Origin: Clostridium sp. DL-VIII
GTDB taxonomy: Bacteria; Bacillota; Clostridia; Clostridiales; Clostridiaceae
Direction of reading: 5' to 3'
Assembly (NCBI RefSeq): GCF_000230835.1
Contig: NZ_CM001240.1
Coordinates: 2,178,501-2,242,500, forward strand
Length of the DNA stretch: 64,000 bases
Shown: positions 8,681 to 18,500 of the stretch, piece by piece
Layout of the letters: every line of letters begins with the position of its first letter
Position numbering within the stretch: position 1 is the stretch's first letter
Notes under the pieces: generated by a model
What the model saw: the letters and a program-made list of their open reading frames with translations, nothing else
Databases searched by the model: none
What the model was told of the DNA's origin: nothing
Program-made: the position numbers and the translations under genes

Positions 8681-10105
8681 ATGAAAAAAATTAAACGAAT
8701 CTTAGGCATGGTGTTAATTGCATCATTAGCAGCCACATTGATTACAGGGTGTGGTTCAAAGTCTCAAGGTACAAGCGGCACTGCAAAATCAGATGGGAAG
8801 ATTCAATTAAAAATGGGTCTTTGGCCAGAAGATACTTTGAAAGATGAGATTGAATTACACAAAGGGTATAAAACAAAATTAGAAGCAAAAGATCCTAATG
8901 TTGAAGTTGTTCCTGATTATTATAAGTATTCTACAGAAACATTTGTACCTATGGCTGAGGCGGGAAATTTACCAACTGTATTTGAAACCTGGTATACTGA
9001 GCCTCAAAAACTTATTAAAGGAGGATATGTTGCTGATATTACGGATATATTGAAGAAACGTGGATGGGACACTGCAATTAACCCACAAATTAAGAAACTT
9101 CTATCAGATAGCAATGGAAGAATATATGGCATTCCACGTGATGGATATGCATTAGGTGTCATGGCAAATGTTGAATTATTTAAGGAAGCTGGACTAGTTG
9201 ATAGTAGTGGATATCCTATTATTCCTAAGACCTGGGATGAATTAGCAAAAACCGCACAAACAATTAAGCAGAAAACAGGTAAAGCAGGATTTTGCCTTTT
9301 AGCTAAGGATGCAGCAGGTGGATGGCATTTTTCAAATATAGCATGGGCATTTGGAGCTACATTATGTACAGTGGATTCAAATGGAAAATATAAATCAAAC
9401 GTTGATAGTAAAGAAGCTATAGAGGCAATGAATTTTGTAAAAGATTTAAAGTGGAAGTATGATTGCCTTACAGCAGATCCTACAAATGAAGATTGGGGTA
9501 CAGGTTTTTCAGAATTAGGTACAGGAGCCGCTGGCATGTATATTGCAGCAAATGATGCAGTTAACCAACCTACTGAAAATAATGGTCTTCCTGCAAAAGA
9601 TTTAGCAATGTTTGCAATACCAGCAGGACCAAATGGTGCTCAATTTTCATTGTCTGGTGGTACACCTTATATGTTCGCAAAAAATGCAACAGAGGATGAA
9701 ATTAATGCTGCTTTAGATTACATTGAAATTATGGGAAAGGCGCCTACTGCAACAGAAGATTCTATTGCAGGTATGGAAGCTGATGCAAAAAATAAAGTTA
9801 ATAGTGGAGTTCCTGTTATTCAAAGATTCCCATGCTGGGTTAATAAAGACGTAATGGATGCACAAGATAAGGTTATTAAAGATAATAGCAATGTTGATGA
9901 AAAAATGTATAGCTCATACTTTGATGCCATTAGTAAAGATGGAAATCTTAGAATGGAAGAGCCAGGATCAGCGCAAGATTTATATTCTGAATTAACAAAA
10001 GTAATTCAAGCAGTAATCACTGATAAAAATGCAGATGTTCCAACATTAATGAAAACAGCTAATGAAAATTATCAAAAGATTTTAGATGAAAAAGTTAATA
10101 AATAA
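8681..10105 (+). CDS. ABC sugar transporter, substrate-binding lipoprotein
   Basis: A 474-residue family 1 extracellular solute-binding protein. It has a lipoprotein signal peptide (MKKIKRIL, hydrophobic core, lipobox LITGC with Cys at about residue 24) and a mature part with the usual two-lobe pattern, including YGIPRDGYALGVMAN and the MYIAANDAV region. It delivers a glucoside, probably a disaccharide given the phosphorylases downstream, to the two permeases. It is the first gene of the operon, with AGGAAGGGG before ATG 8681. A hairpin after the gene (10156-10201) may let the binding protein be made in excess over the permeases. Confidence 0.88.
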   Translation: MKKIKRILGMVLIASLAATLITGCGSKSQGTSGTAKSDGKIQLKMGLWPEDTLKDEIELHKGYKTKLEAKDPNVEVVPDYYKYSTETFVPMAEAGNLPTVFETWYTEPQKLIKGGYVADITDILKKRGWDTAINPQIKKLLSDSNGRIYGIPRDGYALGVMANVELFKEAGLVDSSGYPIIPKTWDELAKTAQTIKQKTGKAGFCLLAKDAAGGWHFSNIAWAFGATLCTVDSNGKYKSNVDSKEAIEAMNFVKDLKWKYDCLTADPTNEDWGTGFSELGTGAAGMYIAANDAVNQPTENNGLPAKDLAMFAIPAGPNGAQFSLSGGTPYMFAKNATEDEINAALDYIEIMGKAPTATEDSIAGMEADAKNKVNSGVPVIQRFPCWVNKDVMDAQDKVIKDNSNVDEKMYSSYFDAISKDGNLRMEEPGSAQDLYSELTKVIQAVITDKNADVPTLMKTANENYQKILDEKVNK

Positions 10106-10155
10106 TATTATTTTAATTGCACAATACACAATATTTTAACTAATTAATGTCTATT

Positions 10156-10201
10156 TAATTCATCAGGAGGGTATTCTTTATAAGATTACCCTTTTGAATT
10201 A
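10156..10201 (+). terminator. Operon-internal hairpin after the binding-protein gene
   Basis: Outer arms TAATTCA (10156-10162) and TGAATTA (10195-10201) enclose an inner AGGGTA/TACCCT pair. It is positioned to stabilise the upstream mRNA or partially terminate transcription before the permease genes. Confidence 0.5.
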
Positions 10202-10225
10202 AAGATCTCTAAGGAGGTGAAAAAA

Positions 10226-11155
10226 GTGGAAGAATTGATACCAAAGTTATTAGAGCCTGATAAGAAACCTCAAACTAAGGTTAAACATAAATTTTTTAAG
10301 AAAAATGATTTGATGGGCTGGATTATAATGCTTCCAACACTTGTTTTATTTGCATTTTTTGTATGGGATCCGTTACTAGAAAACATTAGACTTTCGCTAT
10401 ATAAAGCAGATGGTATTAGGCTTGTTAAATTTGTGGGCTTAGATAATTATTTTAGCATATTATCACATCCAGATTTTTGGGCTGCATTTAAAAATACTTT
10501 TTCATATATTGGCTGGTCACTAATTATAGGCTTTATAGCACCTATAATTTCAGCTATTCTCATAAGTGAAACGGTTCATTTTAAAGGCTTATTCAGAGTT
10601 GGAATTTATTTTCCTAATATTATGCCAGGACTTGCAACAGTAATTATGTGGGGATTTTTCTTTAAACCTGGACAAACAGGTACATTAAATATTTTATTAG
10701 AAAAGATAGGCGTCAATCCTCAGCTATGGTTAACCAATCCAAAGTTAACAATTCCTCTTATTGTAGTGAGTATGACTTGGAAGAGTGCAGGTGCTACAGC
10801 TTTAATTTATATGGCAGGTATAAGCAGTATTAATCCAGAATTATATGAAGCTGCAACAATAGATGGAACAACAGTATTACAGAGAATAAGACATATTACT
10901 CTTCCTAAAATATTTTCACTTGCAAAAACAATGCTTATTCTTCAAATAATATCAGTTTTCCAAATTCTTTATGAGCCAATGGTTATGACAAACGGTGGTC
11001 CAAACAATGCAAGCATTTCAATTATGCAATTAGTATATAATTTCGCATTTAGAGATTATAATTTTCCAGCAGCAGCAGCGTTATCAGTTGTTGTATGCAT
11101 AGTGCTTATAGCACTAAGTGGACTATATTTTAAGCTAACAGCAAGCAAAAAATAG
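10226..11155 (+). CDS. ABC sugar transporter permease 1 (MalF/UgpA-like)
   Basis: The start is GTG 10226, eight bases after AAGGAGG (10211-10217); an in-frame GTG at 10217 overlaps the ribosome site. The protein has 309 residues with six predicted membrane helices, a cytoplasmic N-terminus rich in Lys and Pro, and the EAA loop EAATIDGTTVLQRIRHITLP that docks onto the ATPase. It forms the membrane channel with the next gene product. No ATPase gene occurs in the operon, so a shared MsmK/MalK-type ATPase elsewhere must energise it. Confidence 0.9.
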   Translation: MEELIPKLLEPDKKPQTKVKHKFFKKNDLMGWIIMLPTLVLFAFFVWDPLLENIRLSLYKADGIRLVKFVGLDNYFSILSHPDFWAAFKNTFSYIGWSLIIGFIAPIISAILISETVHFKGLFRVGIYFPNIMPGLATVIMWGFFFKPGQTGTLNILLEKIGVNPQLWLTNPKLTIPLIVVSMTWKSAGATALIYMAGISSINPELYEAATIDGTTVLQRIRHITLPKIFSLAKTMLILQIISVFQILYEPMVMTNGGPNNASISIMQLVYNFAFRDYNFPAAAALSVVVCIVLIALSGLYFKLTASKK

Positions 11156-11173
11156 TGGAAGGGAGATAATATA

Positions 11174-12055
11174 ATGTTTTTTAGTAAGTATAAAGAAAAA
11201 CAAGATGGAGCAATTCGTTATTATGATGTTAAATCTAGTAAAACAAAAATACTTTGTGTGATCATTTTTATACTATGTCTATTAATGGTCGCAGTATGTC
11301 TATTCCCTTCCATATGGGTATTCTTAGCGAGTTTTAAGGATATTAAGGAATTTAGAATAGATGCTACTATACTTCCAAAACTTTTTGATATAAAGCAATA
11401 TGTTGATACATGGGAAAAATTAAATTTTGTTAATTATTATGTGAATTCTGCAATAGTGGTAGTTGGTAGTGTTATATGTTCTGTAATATTTAATGGGCTT
11501 TTAGCTTATGTACTAGCAATAATAAAGCCAAGAGGGCACAAGATAGTACTAGGACTGGTAATGTGGAGTCTGTTAATTCCAGCAACATCAAGCATTGTGG
11601 CATTGTTTGTAAATATAAACAAAATAGGATTAAATGATTCTTTTATACCATTATGGTTTGTATTTGGTGCAAATGCATTTTATGTGGTTTTATTTAAAAA
11701 CTTCTTTGAAGGTTTACCAAATGAATTAATAGAAGCGGCTAAGTTAGATGGATGTGGGTTGTTTAAGATATTTTTTAAAATCATATTGCCACTTTCAAAG
11801 CCAATAGTTATGGTAGTTGTGATTTTTACAATTACAGCAGCATGGTCTGATTTCTTGTTGCCATATTTAGTACTTAATGGTACTGAAAAGGAAACTGTTA
11901 TGGTTAAATTATTTGCATATCATAATTCAAATAAGGTTAATGATATAGACATGCTAAGGGCAGTAGCATTCTCAATTATTCCACCAATTATTTTATTTAC
12001 AATATTCCAAAAACAAATTACAGATGGTGCCACAGCAGGTGCAGTAAAGGAGTAA
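11174..12055 (+). CDS. ABC sugar transporter permease 2 (MalG/UgpE-like)
   Basis: A 293-residue CUT1-family permease with six membrane segments and the EAA loop EAAKLDGCGLFKIFFKIILP. ATG 11174 follows AAGGGAG. It starts 18 bp after permease 1 and ends 3 bp before the first phosphorylase, so import and phosphorolysis are co-translated. Confidence 0.9.
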   Translation: MFFSKYKEKQDGAIRYYDVKSSKTKILCVIIFILCLLMVAVCLFPSIWVFLASFKDIKEFRIDATILPKLFDIKQYVDTWEKLNFVNYYVNSAIVVVGSVICSVIFNGLLAYVLAIIKPRGHKIVLGLVMWSLLIPATSSIVALFVNINKIGLNDSFIPLWFVFGANAFYVVLFKNFFEGLPNELIEAAKLDGCGLFKIFFKIILPLSKPIVMVVVIFTITAAWSDFLLPYLVLNGTEKETVMVKLFAYHNSNKVNDIDMLRAVAFSIIPPIILFTIFQKQITDGATAGAVKE

Positions 12056-12058
12056 GAC

Positions 12059-14365
12059 ATGACAAAGATTGCAGATAAATATTATATTACAGACCCGTGG
12101 AAAATAATAGAAGAAGGATTTAATAAAGATTATTCAGAGGTATCAGAATCTATATATTCTCTTGGCAATGAATATATGGGTATAAGAGGATATTTTGAAG
12201 AAGGATACAGTGGAGAAAGCCTCCTTGGAAGTTATTTTAATGGTGTATATGAAGAACAAGCGGTAGTTGGTCCTTCATATAAAGGAATAATAAAGAAGAC
12301 TGAATTTATGGTGAATTCAGTAGATTGGCTATATACTCGTATAATTATTGATGGCGAGCAGCTTAATATAAATAAATGTATTATTAAAGATTTTAGAAGA
12401 GAACTTGATTTAAAGACAGGTATTTTAAACCGCTCATTTATATGGAAATTAAATAGTGGGAAGGAATTGAAATTAGAATTTGAACGTTTCTTATCAATGG
12501 AAGAGGTTCATTTAGCAGGGCAAAGAATAAGTATTACACCAATTAATTTTAACGGTGATATTGAAATTATTTCAGGGCTAGATTTTACAAATATTCATTA
12601 TATGGCAGGTGAAAACTTGTGGAAATGCAGTAATTCTGATAGTGGAAAAGGTTATTTAAGCATATTAGGAACTACAATAAATACAAATCAAAATGTATTT
12701 TCTTCTTGTAAATTTGATTGTATATATAAAAATGAAGAAGATATTATTGAAGAAAAAAGAGTATTGAAGAAATTCACAATAAATCTTATTAAAGGTGAAA
12801 AATCTATTTTTACTAAAGTTATTAACAATATAGTTAATAAGAATAAAAAGTATATGGTATTTAATGAGTTAAAAACTAAGTGTGAAGAAGAGAAGAAAAA
12901 TATTACAGCACTTGTTTATGATGATATTAAAAGTAAAAGTATAGCTTGGTGGGATAGAATATGGGCAGAGTCAGATATTGTAATTGATGGTGATGAACTA
13001 AATGAGCAAGGTATAAGATTTTGTATATTTCAAATGCATCAAACTTATCAGGGGGCTGAGCCGGGGGATATAATAGGCGCAAAAGGGTTGACTGGAGAAG
13101 CATACAGTGGTAATTCTTTTTGGGATACAGAGGCATACTGCCTGCAATTTTATATTTTTAGCAACGTTGAAGCGGCTAAACATTTATTAAAGTTCAGACT
13201 TATTACATTACCAGAGGCACAAGAAAGAGCAAAACAATTAGATTGTGAAGGTGCATTTTTTCCGATAGCAACCATTAGTGGAAGGGAATGCTGTAGTTTA
13301 TGGCAGCATGCTAGTTTACAACTTCAGGCATCAACAGCAGTTGCATATGCAATATGGCATTATGAGAATATAACCGGAGATGAAGAATTTGTATTTAAAA
13401 CAGGAATTCCATTATTAATAGAAATAAGCAGGATGCTTGCAACAAGAGGAGACTGGAATAGTGATAAATCTAAGTATGGTTATTATGGCGTAATGGGACC
13501 TGATGAATTTCAAATGATGGTCAATAATAATTGCTATACAAATTATATGGGGAAAGTTACACTCGAATATACTCTAGATGTATTAAAGAGATTAAAGAAC
13601 AAGAATAGAAGTCTCTATGATGCTATAGTTAAGGAGTTTAATATAAAACAGGAAGAAATGGCAAATTGGAATATAATTGCTGAAAAAATGTGCATTCCTT
13701 ATAATGAAGAAACTAAACTTTTTGAGCAGCATGAGGGATATTTTAATTTACCACATATTGATGTTCATAATATTCCAGTTGAGGATTTTCCATTATATAA
13801 TCATTGGACATACGATAGGATTTATCGTAATGATATGATCAAGCAGCCTGATGTGTTAATGCTAATGTTCTTATATAATAACAGATTTACAGAGGAACAG
13901 ATAAAAGCTAATTATGAATATTATGAACCTAGATGTATTCATGAAAGTTCCCTTTCACCATCAGTACATTCAATACTAGCAGCACAGCTAAAAAAGCATG
14001 CAGAAGCCTATGATTTCTTTGGCTTTGCAACAAGAATGGATTTGGATAATTACAATCGCAATACACGTGAAGGCTTACATACAACTTCAATAGCTGGAGC
14101 CTGGATGAATATTTTATATGGTTTTGGTGGTATGCGTTCAGATAAAGAGCTTTTAAGTTTCAATCCATCAATTCCTAAAGCCTGGAAAGGATATTCCTTT
14201 AGATTAGGTTATCACAATGATGTAATTGTAGTAGAAGTAAGCAAGGAAAATGTAAGTTTTTATACATTAAACGGCACAAAGCTTCAGATTGAAGTATATG
14301 GGAAATTGGTAACTTTAAGCGATGAAAGAACATCTATAAATATTCCCATTGAATGGAGAGGGTAG
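12059..14365 (+). CDS. Glycoside hydrolase family 65 disaccharide phosphorylase (first)
   Basis: A 768-residue GH65 protein: N-terminal super-sandwich domain (about 1-270), linker, (alpha/alpha)6 barrel (about 320-690) and a small C-terminal sheet domain. The general acid Glu is in MGPDEFQMMVNNNCYTN. GH65 phosphorylases cleave alpha-glucobioses with inversion to give beta-glucose 1-phosphate and glucose or another acceptor. Known specificities are maltose, trehalose, kojibiose, nigerose and glucosyl-rhamnose. The FQMMV segment after the acid differs from the FHE/YHE of many maltose and kojibiose enzymes, so a less common linkage is plausible; this is inference. No signal peptide: it works in the cytoplasm on imported sugar. 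Confidence 0.85.
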   Translation: MTKIADKYYITDPWKIIEEGFNKDYSEVSESIYSLGNEYMGIRGYFEEGYSGESLLGSYFNGVYEEQAVVGPSYKGIIKKTEFMVNSVDWLYTRIIIDGEQLNINKCIIKDFRRELDLKTGILNRSFIWKLNSGKELKLEFERFLSMEEVHLAGQRISITPINFNGDIEIISGLDFTNIHYMAGENLWKCSNSDSGKGYLSILGTTINTNQNVFSSCKFDCIYKNEEDIIEEKRVLKKFTINLIKGEKSIFTKVINNIVNKNKKYMVFNELKTKCEEEKKNITALVYDDIKSKSIAWWDRIWAESDIVIDGDELNEQGIRFCIFQMHQTYQGAEPGDIIGAKGLTGEAYSGNSFWDTEAYCLQFYIFSNVEAAKHLLKFRLITLPEAQERAKQLDCEGAFFPIATISGRECCSLWQHASLQLQASTAVAYAIWHYENITGDEEFVFKTGIPLLIEISRMLATRGDWNSDKSKYGYYGVMGPDEFQMMVNNNCYTNYMGKVTLEYTLDVLKRLKNKNRSLYDAIVKEFNIKQEEMANWNIIAEKMCIPYNEETKLFEQHEGYFNLPHIDVHNIPVEDFPLYNHWTYDRIYRNDMIKQPDVLMLMFLYNNRFTEEQIKANYEYYEPRCIHESSLSPSVHSILAAQLKKHAEAYDFFGFATRMDLDNYNRNTREGLHTTSIAGAWMNILYGFGGMRSDKELLSFNPSIPKAWKGYSFRLGYHNDVIVVEVSKENVSFYTLNGTKLQIEVYGKLVTLSDERTSINIPIEWRG

Positions 14366-14366
14366 A

Positions 14367-16544
14367 ATGATCAATTGGTTAGTAGAAGAAAATCAATATA
14401 GCAAAGATAGAATATCCGAAAATGGAAATAAGTTTCTTATAGGTAATGGATATCTAGGAATACGAGGAACACTGCCTGAATATGAAAAGGAACAATTTGT
14501 GGCTATTAATTTGTCTGGAATCTATGATCAAGTGGGAAGTTCATGGAGAGAACCGCTTAATGCACCAAATGCCTTATTCACTTATATTGAATTTGATGGA
14601 AAGGAATATCGTCTGCCAAATGCTAAAACTTTAAATAATAGAATGATTTTAGATTATAGGCATGGAATTTTTAAATGCGAAACAACTTTTAGTACTCCAA
14701 AAGGAAAATTAAAAATTGAAGCTGAAAGATTTGCAGGAATGGCTGACAAACATTCTATCTTAATGAAATATAGCATCATTACAGAAAGTGCTGGAAACCT
14801 CAATATATATACGGGAATTGATGGAGATGTTTGGAATATTAATGGCCCTCACTATGACAAAATTACATGCTTAGTTGAGGATGGCACCTTGATTGAAGAG
14901 GCTTTAACTCATGAAAACAAAGATAAAGTATACACCTGTGAGAAAGTTAAATATGCTTTTAAAGCGTGCGAAGAAAAAATAGAGAAAGGTAATAAGTTAC
15001 TTAGAAAAATAAGTATTGATGCTGAGAATAATTCAAGTTACACAATATATAAATTTATTAGCATATATACAAGTAAAGATTGCGGTGATGCCTTAAAGAA
15101 AGCAAAAATGCTCACTAGTGATTTATATAATAGAGGCTACGACGATTTATTGAAAGTTCATAAAAATGAATGGGAAAAGCTTTGGAAAATTTCAGAGGTT
15201 ATTATAGATGGTGATGATAGGGCAATGGAAGCACTTAATTATTCTATATACCACCTTCACTGCATAGCACCTAGACATTCTGACAGCCTTTCAATTGCAG
15301 CAAGAGGATTATCAGGACAAACCTATAAAGGAGCAGTATTCTGGGATACAGAAATGTTTATGCTAGACTTCTTTTTAAATACTGAACCAACGGTAGCTAA
15401 AACATTATTAAAATATAGAATTGATACATTAGATGGAGCTAAAAGAAAAGCAGAGTCTTATGGATATAAAGGAGCATTTTATGCATGGGAAAGTCAAGAA
15501 GGCGGGTATGATGCATGTTCTGACTATAATGTAACCGATGTATTTACAGGGCGCCCTATGAGAACCTTTTTTAAGGACAAGCAAATTCATATATCTTCGG
15601 CTATTGTGCATGGAATTATGAAATATATTGATCAAACAGGGGATTATGAGTTACTAGCCGAAGGCGGAGATAAGGTAATAGTAGAGTGCGCAGAATTTTA
15701 TTACGATTTACTTTTGACTAAGCTGGAGTCAGAGGTATATGAACTTAGAGATGTAATAGGACCTGATGAGTATCATGAAAGAGTTAATAATAATGCTTAT
15801 ACTAATAGGATGGCTAAGTTTACCTTTGAAAGTGCCATAAAAATAATAGAGATAGCTAAAAGTAAGGAATGGAATATTATTAAAGAATATAATTTAGATG
15901 AATTAAAAGTAAGATTTGCTGACGCAGCTAATAAAATATATATACCAATACCTGATAATAAAACATCAATAATTTCACAATTTGACGGCTACGACGGTTT
16001 AGAAGATATAGAAATTGATAAATTAAGGGAAAGATTAATAGATGATAAGGAATATTGGGGAGGAGCTTATGGGATAGCATCTCATACAAAGGTTATAAAG
16101 CAGGCAGATGTTATAACAATGCTTAACTTGTTTCATGAGGAATATTTAAAGGAAGTATTGCTTAAAAATTGGCAGTATTATGAGCCAAGAACAGAGCATG
16201 GATCATCCCTAAGTGCGTGTATGTACGCCTTAGTTGCATGCAAATGCGGATTAGCAGATAAAGCATATGAGTTTTTCTTAAAGTCAGCACTTACAGATAT
16301 AGAAGGAAAGGGTAAACAATGGGCTGGACTCATTTATATAGGGGGGACTCATCCTGCTTCTTCAGGTGGAGCATACATGACAGTTGTGGAAGGCTTTGGC
16401 GGAATATATTTTGAAGATGGAATAGTAAAATCTAAGCCTTGCATGCCAGCTAATTGGAAAAGACTTAGCTTTAAAGTATTATATTTAAATAAATTATATC
16501 AAATTGACATAATTAATAATGAGGCTGAGATTAAATTAATTTAG
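14367..16544 (+). CDS. Glycoside hydrolase family 65 disaccharide phosphorylase (second)
   Basis: The chosen start is ATG 14367 (MINWLVEEN), one base after the first phosphorylase ends, with GAGAGGG just upstream; an ATG at 14349 lies inside the preceding gene. It has about 725 residues with the same domain order as its neighbour. The acid motif GPDEYHERVNNNAYTN is the canonical form of characterised maltose and kojibiose phosphorylases. Sequence divergence between the two enzymes is large, so they are not a recent duplication and probably split different linkages. Beta-glucose 1-phosphate is passed to beta-phosphoglucomutase at 17725. The gene ends in a hairpin shared with lacI. Confidence 0.85.
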   Translation: MINWLVEENQYSKDRISENGNKFLIGNGYLGIRGTLPEYEKEQFVAINLSGIYDQVGSSWREPLNAPNALFTYIEFDGKEYRLPNAKTLNNRMILDYRHGIFKCETTFSTPKGKLKIEAERFAGMADKHSILMKYSIITESAGNLNIYTGIDGDVWNINGPHYDKITCLVEDGTLIEEALTHENKDKVYTCEKVKYAFKACEEKIEKGNKLLRKISIDAENNSSYTIYKFISIYTSKDCGDALKKAKMLTSDLYNRGYDDLLKVHKNEWEKLWKISEVIIDGDDRAMEALNYSIYHLHCIAPRHSDSLSIAARGLSGQTYKGAVFWDTEMFMLDFFLNTEPTVAKTLLKYRIDTLDGAKRKAESYGYKGAFYAWESQEGGYDACSDYNVTDVFTGRPMRTFFKDKQIHISSAIVHGIMKYIDQTGDYELLAEGGDKVIVECAEFYYDLLLTKLESEVYELRDVIGPDEYHERVNNNAYTNRMAKFTFESAIKIIEIAKSKEWNIIKEYNLDELKVRFADAANKIYIPIPDNKTSIISQFDGYDGLEDIEIDKLRERLIDDKEYWGGAYGIASHTKVIKQADVITMLNLFHEEYLKEVLLKNWQYYEPRTEHGSSLSACMYALVACKCGLADKAYEFFLKSALTDIEGKGKQWAGLIYIGGTHPASSGGAYMTVVEGFGGIYFEDGIVKSKPCMPANWKRLSFKVLYLNKLYQIDIINNEAEIKLI

Positions 16545-16570
16545 CAGGGGAATATTTCTACTCCTCTGCT
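16543..16570. terminator. Bidirectional terminator between GH65 and lacI
   Basis: AGCAGGGG (16543-16550) pairs with the complementary CTCCTCTGCT (16561-16570) with one mismatch. It sits between converging genes and begins inside the phosphorylase stop codon. Confidence 0.6.
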
Positions 16571-16574
16571 GAAT

Positions 16575-17585
16575 TTAAATAGTTTTTACACTTTCCCGCT
16601 CTACAAGTCTGACCGGAAGAATAGTTTCTTTCCTATTAATAGGCTTATTTTCAAGTTTATCAATTATGTAGTTTACCGCAAGTCTACCTTTTAATGGAGC
16701 ATCTTGATGAATTGTAGTTAAGGCAGGTGATATTAAATTACATAAATTAATATCATCAAAGCCAACGACAGATATATCGTCAGGAACTCTTTTACCAGCT
16801 TGCTTTAGACCAGTAATAATACCAGCAGCAAGTATATCAGCAGTTGCAAATATTGCAGTAAAATCATTTCGCCTTGCTAAAGATATTCCAAGGTTAATAG
16901 TTGTAGTAGTGTCAATTTCCTGTTCAAAAACAAGTTTATTGTTAAATTCTATGTTAGCTTCTGAAAGTGCTTTTTTGTAACCCTCAAAACGTTCTGAAAC
17001 AACACCTTTATATTTTATAGAAGGTGAAGCAAAGGCTATATTTGTATGACCATGATCAATGAGATATTTAGTAGCAATATAACCACCATTAAAGTCTTCA
17101 AGACTTACATTGCAGATATTAGGATTAGAAATATAGCTGTCTATTAAAATTATTGGAATATGAAGTTTGGCCAATACATCATAAAAATCGTCCTCAAAAA
17201 TACCAGCCAAAATTAAACCGTCAACATTCCAGTTTCTAAGAAAAAAAATCAAGTCTTGACTTGTCTCCACAGTACGTAACATTAAATAATAACCATTTTC
17301 TCGCAAAGTAGATTCGATTGCTCCAATAAATATAGAATGAAATGGATCTTCCATAAAATTGCTATTGTGGTTAGTAACTATATGGTTTATTACACCAATA
17401 ACTTTTGAAGAATTGGAAACTAGTGAACGGGCCGACATGTTTGGAACATATCCTAATTCTTCTATAGCTTTATTAATTTTTATTATAGTTTCTGCTGAAA
17501 CACGACCAGGTTTACCATTAATTACATTAGAAACAGTAGTGAAGCTCACGCCAACAGCTTTAGCTATATCTTTAATTGTTGCCAT
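16575..17585 (-). CDS. LacI-family repressor of the GH65 operon
   Basis: A 336-residue LacI/GalR regulator: N-terminal helix-turn-helix MATIKDIAKAVGVSFTTVSN, hinge ARSLVSNSSKVIGVI, and a periplasmic-binding-protein-like sugar domain ending in VVGFDDINLCNLISPALTTI. It should bind operators O1 and O2 before the transport operon and the similar sequences in its own upstream region (17607-17648), giving autoregulation and control of beta-phosphoglucomutase. The effector is unknown; the imported disaccharide or a sugar phosphate is likely. Confidence 0.88.
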   Translation of the reverse strand: MATIKDIAKAVGVSFTTVSNVINGKPGRVSAETIIKINKAIEELGYVPNMSARSLVSNSSKVIGVINHIVTNHNSNFMEDPFHSIFIGAIESTLRENGYYLMLRTVETSQDLIFFLRNWNVDGLILAGIFEDDFYDVLAKLHIPIILIDSYISNPNICNVSLEDFNGGYIATKYLIDHGHTNIAFASPSIKYKGVVSERFEGYKKALSEANIEFNNKLVFEQEIDTTTTINLGISLARRNDFTAIFATADILAAGIITGLKQAGKRVPDDISVVGFDDINLCNLISPALTTIHQDAPLKGRLAVNYIIDKLENKPINRKETILPVRLVERESVKTI

Positions 17586-17606
17586 TATTTAAACCACCTC
17601 TTTGAG

Positions 17607-17648
17607 AAGTTTAAGGTTAAACCTTGTTTAATATTTTAACATTAAAAC
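17607..17648. promoter_or_regulatory. LacI-type operators between lacI and pgmB
   Basis: AAGTTTAAGGTTAAAC (17607-17622) differs at one base from operator O2. A weaker relative, TTTTAACATTAAAAC, follows at 17634-17648. They lie in the divergent region between lacI and the beta-phosphoglucomutase gene, so one repressor can control both sides. Confidence 0.6.
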
Positions 17649-17724
17649 CCAAAATTGTATACCGAATAAATAAAATCGATAGTGTACAAGCAAGTAAAGT
17701 AGATATGAAAAGGAGATAGATAAA

Positions 17725-18372
17725 ATGATTAAAGGCGTAATTTTTGATCTTGATGGGGTATTAGTATCAACAGATGAAATGCATTTTGATGCGTGGAACA
17801 TGTTGGCTAAAAAACTAGGCATTATTAATTATACAAAGGAAGATAATGAAAGACAAAAAGGTGTAAGCAGAATGGAGTCCTTAGAAGTTGTACTTTCAAA
17901 GGGAAAAGTGATTTATTCAAAGGAAGAGAAAGAAAAGTTTGCTGAAGAAAAAAATAATTATTACATTGGATTATTGGAAAAATTAGATTCTAGAGCTGTT
18001 TTAAAGGACGTTATAGAAACATTAGAAATGCTTAAACACCGAGGAATAAAAATAGGAGTTGGCTCGGCTAGTAAAAATACACATCTTATCTTAGAGAAGA
18101 CTGGATTAAATAAGTATATTAATGAGGTGAGCTGTGGGCTTGATGTTAGTAAATCAAAACCAGATCCAGAGGTATTTATTGTAGCAGCAAGAAAGTTAAA
18201 TTTAAAGAATGAAGAGTGTCTTGTAGTTGAAGATTCAAAAGTTGGGATAGTAGCAGCGAGAGCAGGCCATATGAGATCCTTAGGAGTTGGGCCGGAACAT
18301 GATAAGCTCGGAGCAGATTATGACGCATTAACTATGCAAAGTAATTTGGACTGGAATGAACTTCTTAAATAA
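17725..18372 (+). CDS. pgmB: Beta-phosphoglucomutase
   Basis: A 215-residue HAD-superfamily enzyme. FDLDGVLVSTDEMHF carries the nucleophile and acid/base Asp pair, GVGSASKNT is motif II, and VVEDSKVGI holds the Mg-binding acids. It converts beta-glucose 1-phosphate, released only by inverting phosphorylases such as GH65, into glucose 6-phosphate, which explains its location. ATG 17725 follows AAAAGGAGATAG. It is divergent from lacI and shares the operator region. Confidence 0.9.
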   Translation: MIKGVIFDLDGVLVSTDEMHFDAWNMLAKKLGIINYTKEDNERQKGVSRMESLEVVLSKGKVIYSKEEKEKFAEEKNNYYIGLLEKLDSRAVLKDVIETLEMLKHRGIKIGVGSASKNTHLILEKTGLNKYINEVSCGLDVSKSKPDPEVFIVAARKLNLKNEECLVVEDSKVGIVAARAGHMRSLGVGPEHDKLGADYDALTMQSNLDWNELLK

Positions 18373-18428
18373 TATTTATTTAGTTTACATACAGAGGGCT
18401 GGAAGGAGGGATGGGAATAAAATCATGA

Positions 18429-18500
18429 CTGATAGCTATTCAAAAGCCAGCTAATGCTTATTCAGTAACAGATTATGGAGCAGCTCCAAATGATAATAAG
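18429..18500 (+). pseudogene. N-terminal fragment of a pectin-lyase-fold glycosidase (GH28-like)
   Basis: A short open frame encodes NAYSVTDYGAAPNDNK, which closely resembles the first beta-strand of polygalacturonase/rhamnogalacturonase proteins (S-V-x-D-Y-G-A). It is cut off exactly where the hairpin at 18501 starts, and no further part of the gene follows. An AAGGAGGG ribosome site lies just upstream (18402-18409). This is a relic of a deleted gene. Confidence 0.45.

Noticed and set aside
9004..9537. 177-codon antisense frame in the sugar-binding protein gene
   Set aside because: No ribosome site and no plausible domain; a shadow of the real gene. The same holds for long antisense frames at 22474-22842, 31588-32001 and 34536-35027.
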